Positions 23,301 to 34,855 of a stretch of 64,000 bases of DNA are shown one piece after another; within the stretch, counting starts at the first letter, position 1, and the number at the start of each line of letters is the position of its first letter. This stretch comes from Triglochin maritima (Eukaryota; Streptophyta; Magnoliopsida; Alismatales; Juncaginaceae), in contig OY821771.1 in assembly GCA_963682175.1 (NCBI GenBank), forward strand, positions 33,066,201-33,130,200, in the 5' to 3' direction. The position numbers were made by a program, and so were the translations under genes. The notes under the pieces are model-generated. The model did not search any database. It saw only the letters and a list, made by a program, of their open reading frames with translations, and had not been told where the DNA came from.

Positions 23301-23307
23301 TTGCCAT
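20304..23307 (-). CDS. FBN6: Plastid fibrillin (PAP/fibrillin family, FBN6-like), four exons, possibly damaged
   Basis: Fibrillins are lipid-binding proteins of plastoglobules and thylakoids. Exons on the minus strand: 23,307-23,106 (Ser-rich transit-peptide-like N-terminus, ends VVNLKLNVL), 22,032-21,796 (SAVSGLNKGL, then LDKLQGRWKLIYSS and GPPIGRLLPITLGK), 21,492-21,366 (VFQRIDILSKDFDNIVEL, then ATLAHKFELI) and 20,521-20,304 (SAKIKITF, ending RITRGDRGELRVFVIS and TAG). Exon phases 2-4 join cleanly. Two oddities: exon 1 is 202 nt and puts its first ATG out of frame, while the partial copy at 27,816-28,067 is in frame, which points to a 2-nt loss near 23,245. The exon 3 donor reads AT where GT is expected. 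An in-frame upstream ATG at 23,375 might rescue the frame. The family call is firm; the FBN6 subgroup is from resemblance; activity is doubtful. Confidence 0.8.
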
Positions 23308-24132
23308 TGGGGGCAGTTCTGGAATATTACAGAAGAAACCCTATGGTCGAGCAGTGGAGGAGATGCGTGAGTCACGTGTTACTTGGTGCGGTCCGAGATG
23401 GTTTACTGTTACGAGTGACAGCTAAGCTCGCGAGCTTAGGTTATGGTTGAGTTGTTTTGATTAAATAGTTAACAATTGGATTAATTGCATTGAAAATCAT
23501 GAGTTTAATTGTTTAATTAATTAATAATCAGAAATAAGTGCTGAAAAACTCATGGATTTGTTTGTATACGAGTAAACGGAGAAAATTGCTAATAAGTGCT
23601 GAAAAACCCATGGATTTGTTTGTATATGAGTAAATGATTAATATATGGGAAAATTTCTATTTTTCTCTTTCAGCTTATGAGAATTATGATTTGTCTAGAA
23701 TTTTTGGTGGATTTACACTTATACCCTTGTACATTGATTGTGGATTTAAAGTTGTATTTTACTTCATGTTGCTATATGATTTTGTAGTTCGATTCTTGTT
23801 ATTGCTCTATAACTTGTCGGGGTTGTGGACCCGTGTTGTTGGGGGTAAATTGCATTTACCCCATTGCCAAGTGAGACTATGAGAATGTGAGAGGTTCATG
23901 GAACCGATTGTCCACCCACGTTGTTACGAGTGGCCGTTAGAGCGTTGCTCACGGATTCAGACGTGTGGTCGAGTAGTGGAGGAGACGCGTAAGGCACGTA
24001 TGACTAGATGTTATGGTGTTTCCTTGTTGGGGCGGTCCGGGATGGTTTACCAGCGTTGTTATGAGTGACCGCTGGAGTTAGGCTCGCGGACTCAGGCGTT
24101 GTGGTTGGATTCTTGGAGTCGGTTTTACCCCG
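23308..24132. repeat. GC-rich repeated DNA upstream of the fibrillin gene
   Basis: 23,339-23,445 and 23,960-24,095 are diverged direct copies (TGGTCGAG.AGTGGAGGAGA and GCGGTCCG.GATGGTTTAC). A separate pair, AATAAGTGCTGAAAAAC(T/C)CATGG, occurs at about 23,533 and 23,591. The motif CCACCCACGTTGTTACGAGTG near 23,910 recurs after the next solo LTR at 26,297. No gene. Confidence 0.6.
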
Positions 24133-26295
24133 TGTTGATGCGGTTCGGAAGGGTCCACCTGAAGGGAATGTGTTCTAAAAGTTTTACTTTTAAGTGCCAA
24201 TTATTATGAATTGAATGAGAAATCATTTTGTTCCTTGTTTATGTTATTCATCTTTTAGAAGTGTTAAGGAAGAGGCTCTTGGTCCTTAACCGTAGAGCTC
24301 TAGAAGATATTGGTTTACATAAAACAAAAGATATTCGCAATCATGGTAATTAACATGGGACATTAATTACCGAGTTAAGATTGTCGTGTTGGTCATAGAT
24401 CATTGTAGCTCTACAAGTGAGTGACGACACGGGTATGCAAAAGAGGAAAATATTACTTTTGTATACTGAATAGACCTAATAAGTAAAATATTATAGAAAT
24501 GTGTTTCTGTGTCATTAATATTTTACTGTGTCTGTAGTCCTTTGATATGAGACTTGTATCCGATCACTTAAGGAATACTTAATTAGATTAGTGTCTTGAG
24601 CTATCGATAAGTGTAGTGTAAAGGCATTGGTTGGTTAAGTACAACTTTTGTTGGAGAAGGTAGTTAGTCAAAAGATTATCATTGCCCCTCTTAATTGAGT
24701 GATGATATTAGTGGGTCCCTTGATAAAGCAAAGTTATAATGTGCACAATGTGATTTGAGTTAAGTCACATATTTATAACTAGCTTAAAGAGATCAAGAAA
24801 TGAATATTAATACAAAGATGACACAATACTACTTTGTGTGTATTCTTAATATCATGAGGCAAGAGACGGACACAAGTGGTGCACTCCATCACTAAATGGA
24901 TCGGGTTTTGGTTCGAGTGGAATTAAGACATCTAACTAATTGGGAGCTATAATGTGTAGCTAGATACCGCTTATAGCTTGTGATATTAAGCTCTTAATAT
25001 CACTGCCAACTTAGTTTAGATCCTCCCATAGGTCAAACCGCAAAAACCGGGAAATAAGAAGCTTGATTTTTGGTTCATATGATGTGTCGGGTTTCTTATA
25101 GAAAATATGACACATGTGGTGAACAAGTAAAATCAATTATGTTGTATATAAACATAATTAGAATCATGATAAATTCATATGAGATGCATATATTATGGGG
25201 TGCAATAATTTATTGTTGCATAGGATAATATATTGCATAAGTTGTGAATTTGCTAAAACCCCCTTGAGTTCAAATTTTGTTGGAAATAAATCCAAAATTT
25301 AAAAAAGGCAAAATCGGGTAGAAGTTCGGTAATCCGTTATGGTTCGGTCGACCGAAGTATCTGTGGATCGGTCAACCGAACGTGGAACGGATAATCGTAA
25401 TTGATTGACCGAACTTGACCAACGTGCCTGGATCTTTGGTACGGTGTACTGAACAAGAAACGGTCGACCGAACAATGTCAAGTTCTGATATTTTCGGTTA
25501 ACCGAATAGCACTCAGTTTTGGACGTGAATTGGTCCGATCGGTTAAGGAGAATTTTTCTCCTTAAGATTCGGTCATCCGTCACACACTCGGTTAAACGAT
25601 CGTGACATATTCGGTTAACCGAGTGGGACTCGGTAAACCGAACTGCGGTCGATTTTCTGCCTTTGATTATTAAGAGATTAATTTGATCGATGGTTGGATT
25701 AGCTCCAAATTTGGTCAAACGTTTTGTGGGTGCATATAATGCATTAAGGAATTAGTTTGTGAGAGAAATTGTCATAAAACCGTGGCTTAAGAATAGTCAT
25801 GATTAAGAGTAAGATTGGAACCTATAAATAGGTCCTTATTCTCCCTAATTGGGTTACACAATTCAGAAATTATTTTCTCTCCTAATTCACTACTAAAATC
25901 CACGAAAATTCTCTTAGTTTTCTAAGTCTTTGGAAGGAGAAATCTCAAAGGCTAAGGAAGGGGTTTGTAGCTAGATTCTAAGCTCGTTTGGAGATTGATT
26001 GGCTAGATTCTTTCTCTCCAACCTTGTTTAGGGTTTTGGTGAACACTCGGAGGCATCCGGCGCAACGGGAAGCGACGATAGTCTTCCTCAACGTCTCTGA
26101 ATCTTCAAGAAGTTTTAGAGAACTTCTAGGTATGAATTTCGGAGTCCCTTGTGTTTGTTTTAATAAGGTTTTTCAAACTAGTTGTTAAAACAAACCGATG
26201 CATGCATGAAATAAATCAAGGAAAATTGTAATTGATCCTTATTATACATAAAAATTTCAAAAATATATGTGTATAATTAAACATGAAATCCTGCA
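24133..26295 (+). mobile_element. Solo LTR related to 3,186-5,423
   Basis: It begins TGTTGATG at about 24,133 and ends AAATCCTGCA at 26,295. It is collinear with the inverted copy at 3,186-5,423 from GGAATGTGTTCTAAAAG onward. The first about 100 bp differ, so its 5' end is rearranged. The 25,320-25,640 part has a TCGGTCGACCGA/TCGGTTAACCGA array. A CCTATAAATAGGTCC word at 25,820 is a plausible TATA box. No matching flanking duplication was found. No internal coding region. Confidence 0.7.
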
Positions 26296-27026
26296 CCACC
26301 CACGTTGTGGCGAGTGACCGTTAGGGAGCGTTGCTCACGGGCTCGGGCGTGTGGTCGGCTTCCGAAGCCGGATGCAGAACTGGTCATCTCACCAGCGTTG
26401 TGACGGGTAGCCGTTTAGGAGCGTTGCTCACGGGCTCGGGCGCGTGGTTGGAGTAGAGCGTTGCCTTGTGGGCCGGATGCGCGGTCTTATCGAGAGTGCA
26501 CGTTCGACCTGGCTGAGCGCGTGGTTGCCTTGGGACCTGTGACAGTTCTGCCGTGAGAGTGGATCGAGTGTTGCCTTGTGGGTTGGATGCGCGGTGGAGG
26601 TTGAGGTGCACGCTCGACCTCACTGGGCGCGTGACCGCCTTGGAACACGAGACCAGTGTGAGCCGTCAGGGACGGCTAGACCTTGTTCGGTGTCGGGTTG
26701 GGGTGGTGTACTGGGTCTTGTTTTGAGACTCGGGCGTGCCTGTTTGTATGCAGGTGGGACGCGGTAGGTGACTGGAGGCGACTCGGGCTTGGGACGCGTG
26801 GACTGGATCTGTTGAGCTCAGTGTCATATATTTTTCCTACTCCTCTCGGTAGTTATGTAGTAAGATTCAGAGTTCTTGTATTTTCCTTCCGCATTATACA
26901 TTGACTTTGACTTATAATATATTTTAATTGAGGTCTCGAGTTGGTTATTTCAGTTAATGTTCCTTTTTCACTTTCTTTTAGTGTTGTGATTATCACTGTG
27001 TCACGAGTGCAAATTAGGTCGTTACA
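26296..27026 (+). mobile_element. GC-rich LTR-like fragment ending GGTCGTTACA
   Basis: Starts with CCACCCACGTTGTGG, also seen near 23,910, with two units of GGAGCGTTGCTCACGGGCTC. Two units of GTTGCCTTGTGG(G)(C/T)(C/T)GGATGCG then follow. The right end TTAGGTCGTTACA at 27,026 resembles the 3' terminus of many plant Gypsy LTRs. Immediately beyond it is truncated fibrillin exon 2. The left terminus and element type are not established. Confidence 0.45.
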
Positions 27027-28067
27027 ATTACTCATCCGCAGCAAGACCTTTGTTGAGCCCAGAAGAAACAGCACTCTATATTCCATATCTTATGCGTTCA
27101 AAGAACTAAAAGAAGAGACATTGTAGTGGAAAGGTTTTGAAATTGTACATGTAAACACGACAGACTAAATCAAATGCACAGTCAAACAATAGAGTTCCAC
27201 AGTAAACACCTTTCTATCGGTGAAAACCAAGTGATCATTTTTACTGCAACCAATAGTTAGATATTGAAGATTACAACAATACAGATAAGTATTACTTCTG
27301 GATAATCACATTCCCATGCAAGCAAACCAAAACTTGCCACCACTCCCTCCCTATACATATCGATATGCTCACTCCAAATTGGGTGATACTGATCTTGTTT
27401 CTTACCCTTATTATTTATGGTACATGACAACATAAATCCTCTGGTAAGATTAACTGCCAAGACAATATGAAAGCTAAAAGGGTGCTTTTTTCATCTTGAT
27501 TTGGATAAATAGGAAAAAAAGTTGGGGTTCTCTTGTTATGTTAATTACCTATAAATTTGTAGAATACTCATGTAATTAGTATTGATTATCTGTACATCAA
27601 AAAATTCATTTTTTTAGTTTAAGGCTTTACACGAGCAACAAAGAAGACAGACTCTACTACATGTGTGGGTCTGTGAGGTGTAAGTTTTGACTTCTCAAGA
27701 CTTATCCAAGTTTGTTTGGAAAAAGGTGGCACGAACGTAATTTTATACCCAAATTCATCTGAAAAATACTATCTTTCATCCCCTCACTTCCTCCAACCTT
27801 AAGAAGCAAACTCACCAGAAGGTTGAATTTGAGCTTAGCGACATCGTCGGCGTCGACCACGACGACTTCCCTCGCGCCGTCGATCTCCGCTTTGCAGGAA
27901 ACGAGCTTTGCGGAGGAGTGACGTGTTCGGTGGAGGATCTGGCGAGAAACGAGCTTTGCGGAGGAGTGATGGGTTCGGTGGAGGATCTGGCAGGAGGAGG
28001 AGGAGAGGAGGGATTGGTGAGTGGTCGGGAGAAGAAGAAGATGATGATGATGAGACGCCATTGCCAT
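27027..28067 (-). pseudogene. Partial duplicate of the fibrillin gene (exon 1, intron 1, start of exon 2)
   Basis: Homologous to 21,988-23,320. Exon 1 runs from ATG at 28,067 to 27,816 (donor GTGAG) and is in frame for 84 codons: MAMASHHHH, then a duplicated 16-residue block beginning QILHRT, then DADDVAKLKF. Minus the 48-bp duplication the exon is 204 nt, a multiple of three, unlike the 202-nt exon 1 of the other copy. Exon 2 starts at 27,075 and is cut off after about 49 nt at the LTR-like terminus at 27,026. It therefore cannot encode a fibrillin. It is useful as an outgroup for judging the lesion in the longer copy. Confidence 0.8.
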
Positions 28068-28115
28068 TGGTGGCAGTTCTGGACGGAGGAGTGAGTGGTC
28101 CTAAACTCAACTACT

Positions 28116-31100
28116 TCTAATCACTTTCTGTGCCCACGTCTCAAAATCAGTCCATTTCTCGAATTATCTTCCGGTTACCACTGTTATCTTAGAGTTCACT
28201 TAAAAATTTAATTAACATCGTTATGTTTTCATGTTTAAAATAATATTTAATTATAAATTTTACTAATTCATCTATAAATAAACTTAACAAATCTTTCTTT
28301 TTCCTTTTTTTCTCATACATTCTCTTCGCTCAATCATCTTTCTCTTCTTTGGCTCTCCTGTCTTCTTTGTATTGTTCAAATAGAAAGATGAGAGACAAAT
28401 AAGAGGAAAAGACCGTACAGAGAAAAGCGGAAGAGGAGAAAGGAGGCAAAAGAGAGGAGAGATAAGAAAAAAAGGTTAATAGAGTTTTTTGGGGTGAATT
28501 TGAAAATTTTACCTTTAATAATTAATTTTTAAACACTATTAATAGAATAGTATGACGTAAAAAGTTATCTGTACCATCCGAAAAACAGGATGACATTTTG
28601 GATGTTTAACTATATTTCTTAGCATCATCTGATACAATAATTGTAACTAGACGGTAGTTTGGGGAATTGATTGTTTTTTAGTAGCACGACAAAAAATCTT
28701 TTTTTTTGCAATTCACTATTTAACTCCGTTTGTACTATTTGTTTACTTGCTTATTAATATACAGATTATATGTATTCATTTAGTGTTCACATTTTAAGTA
28801 ACTCATTTTCTTATGTATCTTTGTGTTAATCATGTGTATGTTATTATTCTATTTTAATTTAATATTCATATTATTTTGTAACTTTTTATGCTTTTCATGA
28901 AACTCGTTTATGCTTATGGTGGTGATCTAATTCGTTTTTACGGTGGTAGGTGAAAATGTCACAAACTTCAATAAAAATGGCTTCTATGACTTAAGTAAAT
29001 GTTGATTATTTTATTTGTTAGGTAGGATGAATCACATTTGATTAAACCATTTTATGAAACATATTTGACATGACGGATCGTCTTGAGTAGGATTTGCTAC
29101 ACTGAATCATATATGTGAATTTGATACACATTTATTATGAGTTATATATTTATGAAATCAAGAAACACGTGAATTGATGTAGTGTTCAAGCAAGAATTAA
29201 GGTAAAAGTGATTCCATATATATTAACTGAACTTGATGATCATGAAACCCTAAATGACAGTTATGGTGGATGTGAAAAATGATAATAGGATACTTGATGG
29301 GAGTGGATACTAGGATGATAATGGTGGATGTGAAAAATGATAAACTTTGACTTAAATCATTTCCACCATTAATGCTATTGAAACCGTCACTCATAATAGG
29401 AGATATGTATTTCATAAATGCATGGACACCAGATATAATTGCATGAATAAAATACAAATATAAATTTAAGCATTTATATTACATAAAGAATCATCATAAG
29501 TAAAGTCTAAATTGCATGTGTATAATTTTGTAGATATGAGTATGAATAATAGAATATATTACACAATCACATGGATATAGAATTATGTCTATAAATATTA
29601 TAGATTGGACATACCTTTATAAATAAAAATGAAAGTTTGTAAAAAAAGCATTAATAAAAATTTGTTTTATTTCTAATTGAATATTCATTGTTTTACTTTA
29701 ACATATTCGATGTTTGATTTTACCTTAAAACATTATATACCACCGTCATATTGTTGTTTAAGATAAGGGCAAAATAAAGAATGCTAATCATTAACACCAC
29801 TTTCTCATTTGTAATTTAACAAAAATATGTGGACCAAATGCAACTAACCAATATTACTAAACCTGTTATTTCTGAAAACCTTAAGTGAAAAACACAAAAG
29901 ACCAACCCCTATTCAAAAGAGTACAAAAGGAGTTTGGATTTCTCCACCATTCCGAATACAAAAACACGTTTGTACTCCTTATAATATTTCTATGTGAGAA
30001 ATATCTTGCTTCTAGAATACACTATTGTCATTCTTAGGAAATAAAGTTGTTTTTGTCTTTCGCTTAATTCTAAGATCCTTCTTTAGGAAACAAAGTATCA
30101 CTTGTCATTTCCTTCTCTATTGGTAACCGCATTTCAGTGGGCCTACCTTCTCTTTCCTGGAATATTCTTTTCAATTAAGGAATTATGGATGTTCCCCTAG
30201 TCCTCTATTATGATGTTATTTCATTTTGCCCATTGAATTGTTAGAATCAATTTTTGTTTCATTCGATTTTGATGTTGTTTTGGTTTAATTTTAAAGGATG
30301 GTGTGATTAGTACTATAAAGAACTTCTAGGAAGTTGAGAACTTGACTTTCGAAGTGGCTTTTGGGTGATTGGTAAGCTGAAAAACTTCAAAAGATTTGGA
30401 ACTCAAATTCAAGAATGACTTTCATACCTTTAAAATATACACTTAAAAGTGACTTGTCCAACTTCTAATCCAAAGTATCATGGAAGTGAAATTTTAGACT
30501 TCTCCCAACTTCCTTAGTAAGTTAGTATCAATCACAACCAAGGGTAAAATTTGTTCTCTTCAATTTTGATGTTGTTTTGCTTTGTTTTTCGATTAGAAGC
30601 ATAAGGAAATTGTTACGTTTGTACCTACAGTAATGATTTCCCCCACCTGAAGTGATGTTTAACATTGTTTTGGATAACAGATTTATAGTTGAGAGAAGCA
30701 AGCCTTGATTTAAACCTTTTTCAGTTTTATATGCTGGAGAAGTTATTGTTTGTTGGATATCTGATAGAGTTAAAATGGAAATTGAAGGGGACGTGTAACA
30801 AGGGATATGCAAGTGCGATTGTAAATGGGACAGGTTTGACACCACCACCACCACTCGTGCCCTGCCTAATGTGGGTTGTGGACAAAAAAAACTCAACCCG
30901 CCACCTACATAATAAGCATGGTGGGGTTTCAGTTTTCTTGTAACTCGCCTCACATAACCCGTAACCCGCATAACAATAACTCATACCCGTATTTGCCTCG
31001 TATAGTTTTAGCTTTGATCTTTTTGTATTTAGCTACAATATTTTTGTATCTAACTTTAAAAACATACATCAATTGGAAAAAAAACTTGGTTTTTTTGTAT

Positions 31101-32240
31101 CTAGCTAGTTTTGATTAAAATGTAAATGTTAAGGAAAATGGATTAATTTTTTGTATTTAGCTTTAATCAAATAATAACCCACCCCGCCTAGTCCACCCTT
31201 ATGTGGGACGGGTAGCGGATTTTTTTTGCTTATAAAATTTATGTTAAAAGTTACCAAACTGACCACATATTTGTTGTTAAAACAATTACATCTAGGTACA
31301 CAAAATAATGTCAAGTAAAAAAATGATAATCCAGATAAAACCAAAGAACAAACTTAGAAGAGATAAACAAAAGATACAAAAATAAAGTGTGGATTATACC
31401 TCTACTGAGCTGCCTATTTGAGACTACCCTTTTTATGAGACTCCCCCTGGAAAATATTGCCTCACATACTAGTGCAAACTAATTCGGCGATTTCTTTCTA
31501 GGATAGAACTGTTGTGACATTGAATCAGCGCACTTTGATCATGGATACCACAAAAGTAGATTAAAACCTCGAACGATGGTCGCACCAAAGAAATTGAATG
31601 GCCAAGAGAAACCATGTCGCACCAAACCAAGCAAGTGAACTTACATGTGTTTGGGCTCCGTTTCCTCTTATCCCTCGTGAAGGAATTGAATGACCATGAG
31701 AGAGACTACATCACACCAAACCAAGCAAGTGAAGGTAGGTGGGTGCATATGTTTGGGCTCCATTCCCTACTATCCCTCTCCCTCTAAAAGAATGAGAAGC
31801 ACTAGGATATATGAATTATTTCTAACTTTTAAAATCTATCAACGTAGGACTAATTAAGATAAGGGAAAATTGGGGAATAACAATTTACCTCATGCAACAC
31901 TAACAATTGATTTTCCATCTGTTGAATATCGCATGTGCTTACACTCAATATTCTATAGTCCAACAACCCCTCGTGTTAACTGTGATAGTGAACTTGACAC
32001 TCACTTGCCACAAAGAATAATCTTGAGTTTATCTTACCCGAGCATGGCTTTAAAGACAATCCTCACATAGATTGTAGACTAGTACGCCATCTTAAAGCAA
32101 CTCTATGCCCTCATAGGTTGAGGACATGAAACTTTGACCAAAGTTTGAGAGCATTTCGGCTTTACAAGACGTGAAATATAACGCTTCCTTGAAATTTCTA
32201 ACTTCATTTTTGTCAAATCGGTACCCCTTTTATTAGTTTA
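28116..32240. other. 4.1 kb of AT-rich DNA without a supported gene
   Basis: Both strands lack long or domain-bearing frames. Small features only: a duplicated GGTGGATGTGAAAAATGATA at 29,263 and 29,319, a CCACCACCAC tract near 30,840, and a tandem pair of about 100 bp at 31,590-31,795 (CACACCAAACCAAGCAAGTG-type word repeated, and TTTGGGCTCC(G/A)TT). Confidence 0.5.
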
Positions 32241-33615
32241 CTAGCATTAGACCCGTGCGTTGCACGAATGTTCAATCATGAAATTTTTGTAGATTTGGCA
32301 TGTAAAAAGAATTCAAATTTTGTTTTAACAATGGTTAATTCTTTGTTTGTGATTAAAAGAGGCAAATACATTTCATGATAAGTTTAAAAGAGAAAGGATT
32401 AAAATGAAAATTCAGAAAATCTTCATCACTGTTTATTTCTATAATGATCTTTGTTAAGGTAGTTAACTCTATATGTATTTTCCAAGTCTAGTCACAACCT
32501 TTAGGATTGTCTCTTCAAGATTAAAGAGAAATTGATTGTGTTGATCGAGAGGATAGAAGAAACGTGTAAGTTCTTTTTATAACATTTGTTGTTGAGGTTC
32601 TCTTCTGTTGAAGGCATACACTTATAATAGAGAGAAACTGAGAGAGTAGCTTGGGTGACTGTTAAAATTAATGGTCCCTAAATCATTAGAATTTTCGTTG
32701 GTCGATGTAGTCCATAGAAAGATTATACCTATTTTTAATTAAATTTCTTTTTTGAAGGAGCTATAAATTTTACCATGCTACTTTTATATAATAAATGTAA
32801 TGTAGAATTTTTTAATAGGATATTGCTCAACATTATTAATTTGAAGTGTCCATTTTTGGTCCTACAATATTAAGGTGTGATAATTAAATTTTGATGTGTT
32901 TGAAAAATAAGAATGAAAAATCTTCACTTAAACTCAGTTATACAATGATATCTCAATGTTTTCATTTAGGCCAACTTATAATGTTTTGATTCGAATGAAA
33001 ATTATGATGTGATAAAGTATTATGACCAAAGACGGGACAACATTAACGAAACAATAAATTAATACGGATTGATTTGCATAGGTTGTCAAATCTCTACGTT
33101 AAATTTTAATTGTGTTGTGAATATATTTTGTACATTTTAATTATATTTTAGATTTGGTGGTGGAGATTTTCAATCGAATAGAGATTAATTAATACCACAA
33201 TTCCAAAAGTTCGACTGACTGATTTTTTGAAAGGTTTATGGTTCACTTGATATAAAATAAGTTGAATGACCCTAATCCATAGTCATTCTAATACAAAAGG
33301 CAAAAATATTCTAAAAGGTTTATGGCTCTAGAGAGTTCACCCGAATTACATTACAATTTCATAAAAGCAAAATAAGTGTCGCTGCAATAGCAAGTGAAAG
33401 TTACAATAGGCTTGCATCTATATTGTTGGGGTTTTGTCTATCCCAATTTCTCTTCCACTTCATGAACATTGGATGCAGTGAAACTTCGAGATAAGGCGTA
33501 CTTGTGATTTTTGTTGTGACTTTGATGGTAAATGAGTACTTCCATAGGTTACCTCAATAATATATTTCATCTCATCAACGTTGTTTTCCTGCATTACAAA
33601 AAAATGATAAAAATA

Positions 33616-34855
33616 TTATTTTGATAAAATAATGAGTAAGGTTATTATGGACATAAAAACTATGTAGCAATGACTTTTAATAGTAGAGCTCGTAGAGTTA
33701 TCGATCGGTTGAGATATTACCTTGGTTAAAAATTCTAGAAGCGATGTTGTCGAAATGTTGAAAATCTTGTTGTTATCTTCGCCAAATACTGTTACATCAA
33801 CTTGACCTGTGCTATCAGTGACTTGTAATTTTACTTTTGCCTTGTGATACACCAGGTTATATCAAACATCTTATTTTGAATTTATTATAATTGCTTCTTC
33901 ACTTTGTGGTCACCTTGGGACACGGGTTGGTGCATGTTCATTGCAGTTAATGCAATTCAGACCATTATCTGCAAGTTTAAATGTTGAATTGCACTTCGGA
34001 CATGCTTGATACCATAAGCTATCAGCCGTATATATTGCAGTTATTGTTCCAGTGATCACGAAAGTTAATGTCCACAAAAAAGGGAAACAAAATTAGTAGT
34101 TGTTTATGGTCGTATTTGTATCAAGTTATCTAAATCTGTAAGTTTTACCTTTTTAGGAAATGTAGTACAACTTGCCAACATATCAAATATGCTTGACCTA
34201 CTTGTCTCATTAATATGCAACGGGTTAGATAATGCTAATTTCTCCACTTCATTTGAAGAGTATGTAGTGTTAAACCTGGGATTTAAAGATGAAAAAATGA
34301 GTGAGTTGTAAGTTACATTATGAATTTGTATTTAAGTAGTGCTGAGAATAAATGCCAGTTCAAACATGTTTCGTCTACGAACCAATCAGCCAATGCTTCC
34401 TTTTTCTGCAAGTGAGGTGGATCAATTTCGATAATTGAATAACTTGTTGCCACATAATACAAAACTGTTGATTGACATGGAAGGTTAGTTTTAAAACGAA
34501 AAACGAAAAAACAAAGAATGTGAAAAACTTTATTTTACCTTGAAAGATTTTTACCGTTAGGTGAGTAGCCAAAATGGTTCTATGAAATTCCTGAGCGCCC
34601 ATGAGTTTATGTTCATTTTCCATTGCCAAGTCCCCTCATATTATTAATTTGGTCTTGCTTTTGCTATAAAGGAAAATAATTATCCTGTGTTGTCCAAACA
34701 AATAAACAAAATATTTTAACTACGATGAACCTGCTGTCTATGATTGTGATATTGTCAGTAAACTTTCCTTGTTGGGTCTTTATTGGTGTTAACGGTTCTT
34801 GAGACATGATTGTTAACTTGACTTCTATAGTATAAATTAAAATGGGAAAAAACAA
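33616..34855 (-). pseudogene. RPA70-like (replication protein A large subunit) gene fragment
   Basis: Plant Helitrons often carry RPA1-like single-strand DNA-binding genes. Minus-strand exons readable in order: about 34,815-34,733 (FTDNITIIDSR), 34,634-34,539 (EFHRTILATHLTVKIFQ), 34,464-34,376 (VLYYVATSYSIIEIDPP, then ALADWF), 34,275-34,149 (RFNTTYSSNEVEKLAL), about 34,050-33,914 (WYQACPKC, later CINC, the zinc ribbon of the DBD-C OB fold) and about 33,850-33,730 (YHKAKVKLQVTDSTGQVDV). The 34,634, 34,464 and 34,275 exon ends carry good splice signals. I see no acceptor AG before the zinc-ribbon exon, and TG stands where AG is expected before YHKAKV. The N-terminal OB folds were not found. Probably decayed. 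Confidence 0.6.

Noticed and set aside
25299..25718. Minus-strand 139-aa frame
   Set aside because: It lies within the solo LTR over the GGTCGACC array and its repeats of RSTDT-like residues come from that array.
30528..30984. Several overlapping frames of 80-147 aa
   Set aside because: No domain, no splice logic, and mutually overlapping on both strands in AT-rich DNA with a CCA repeat.
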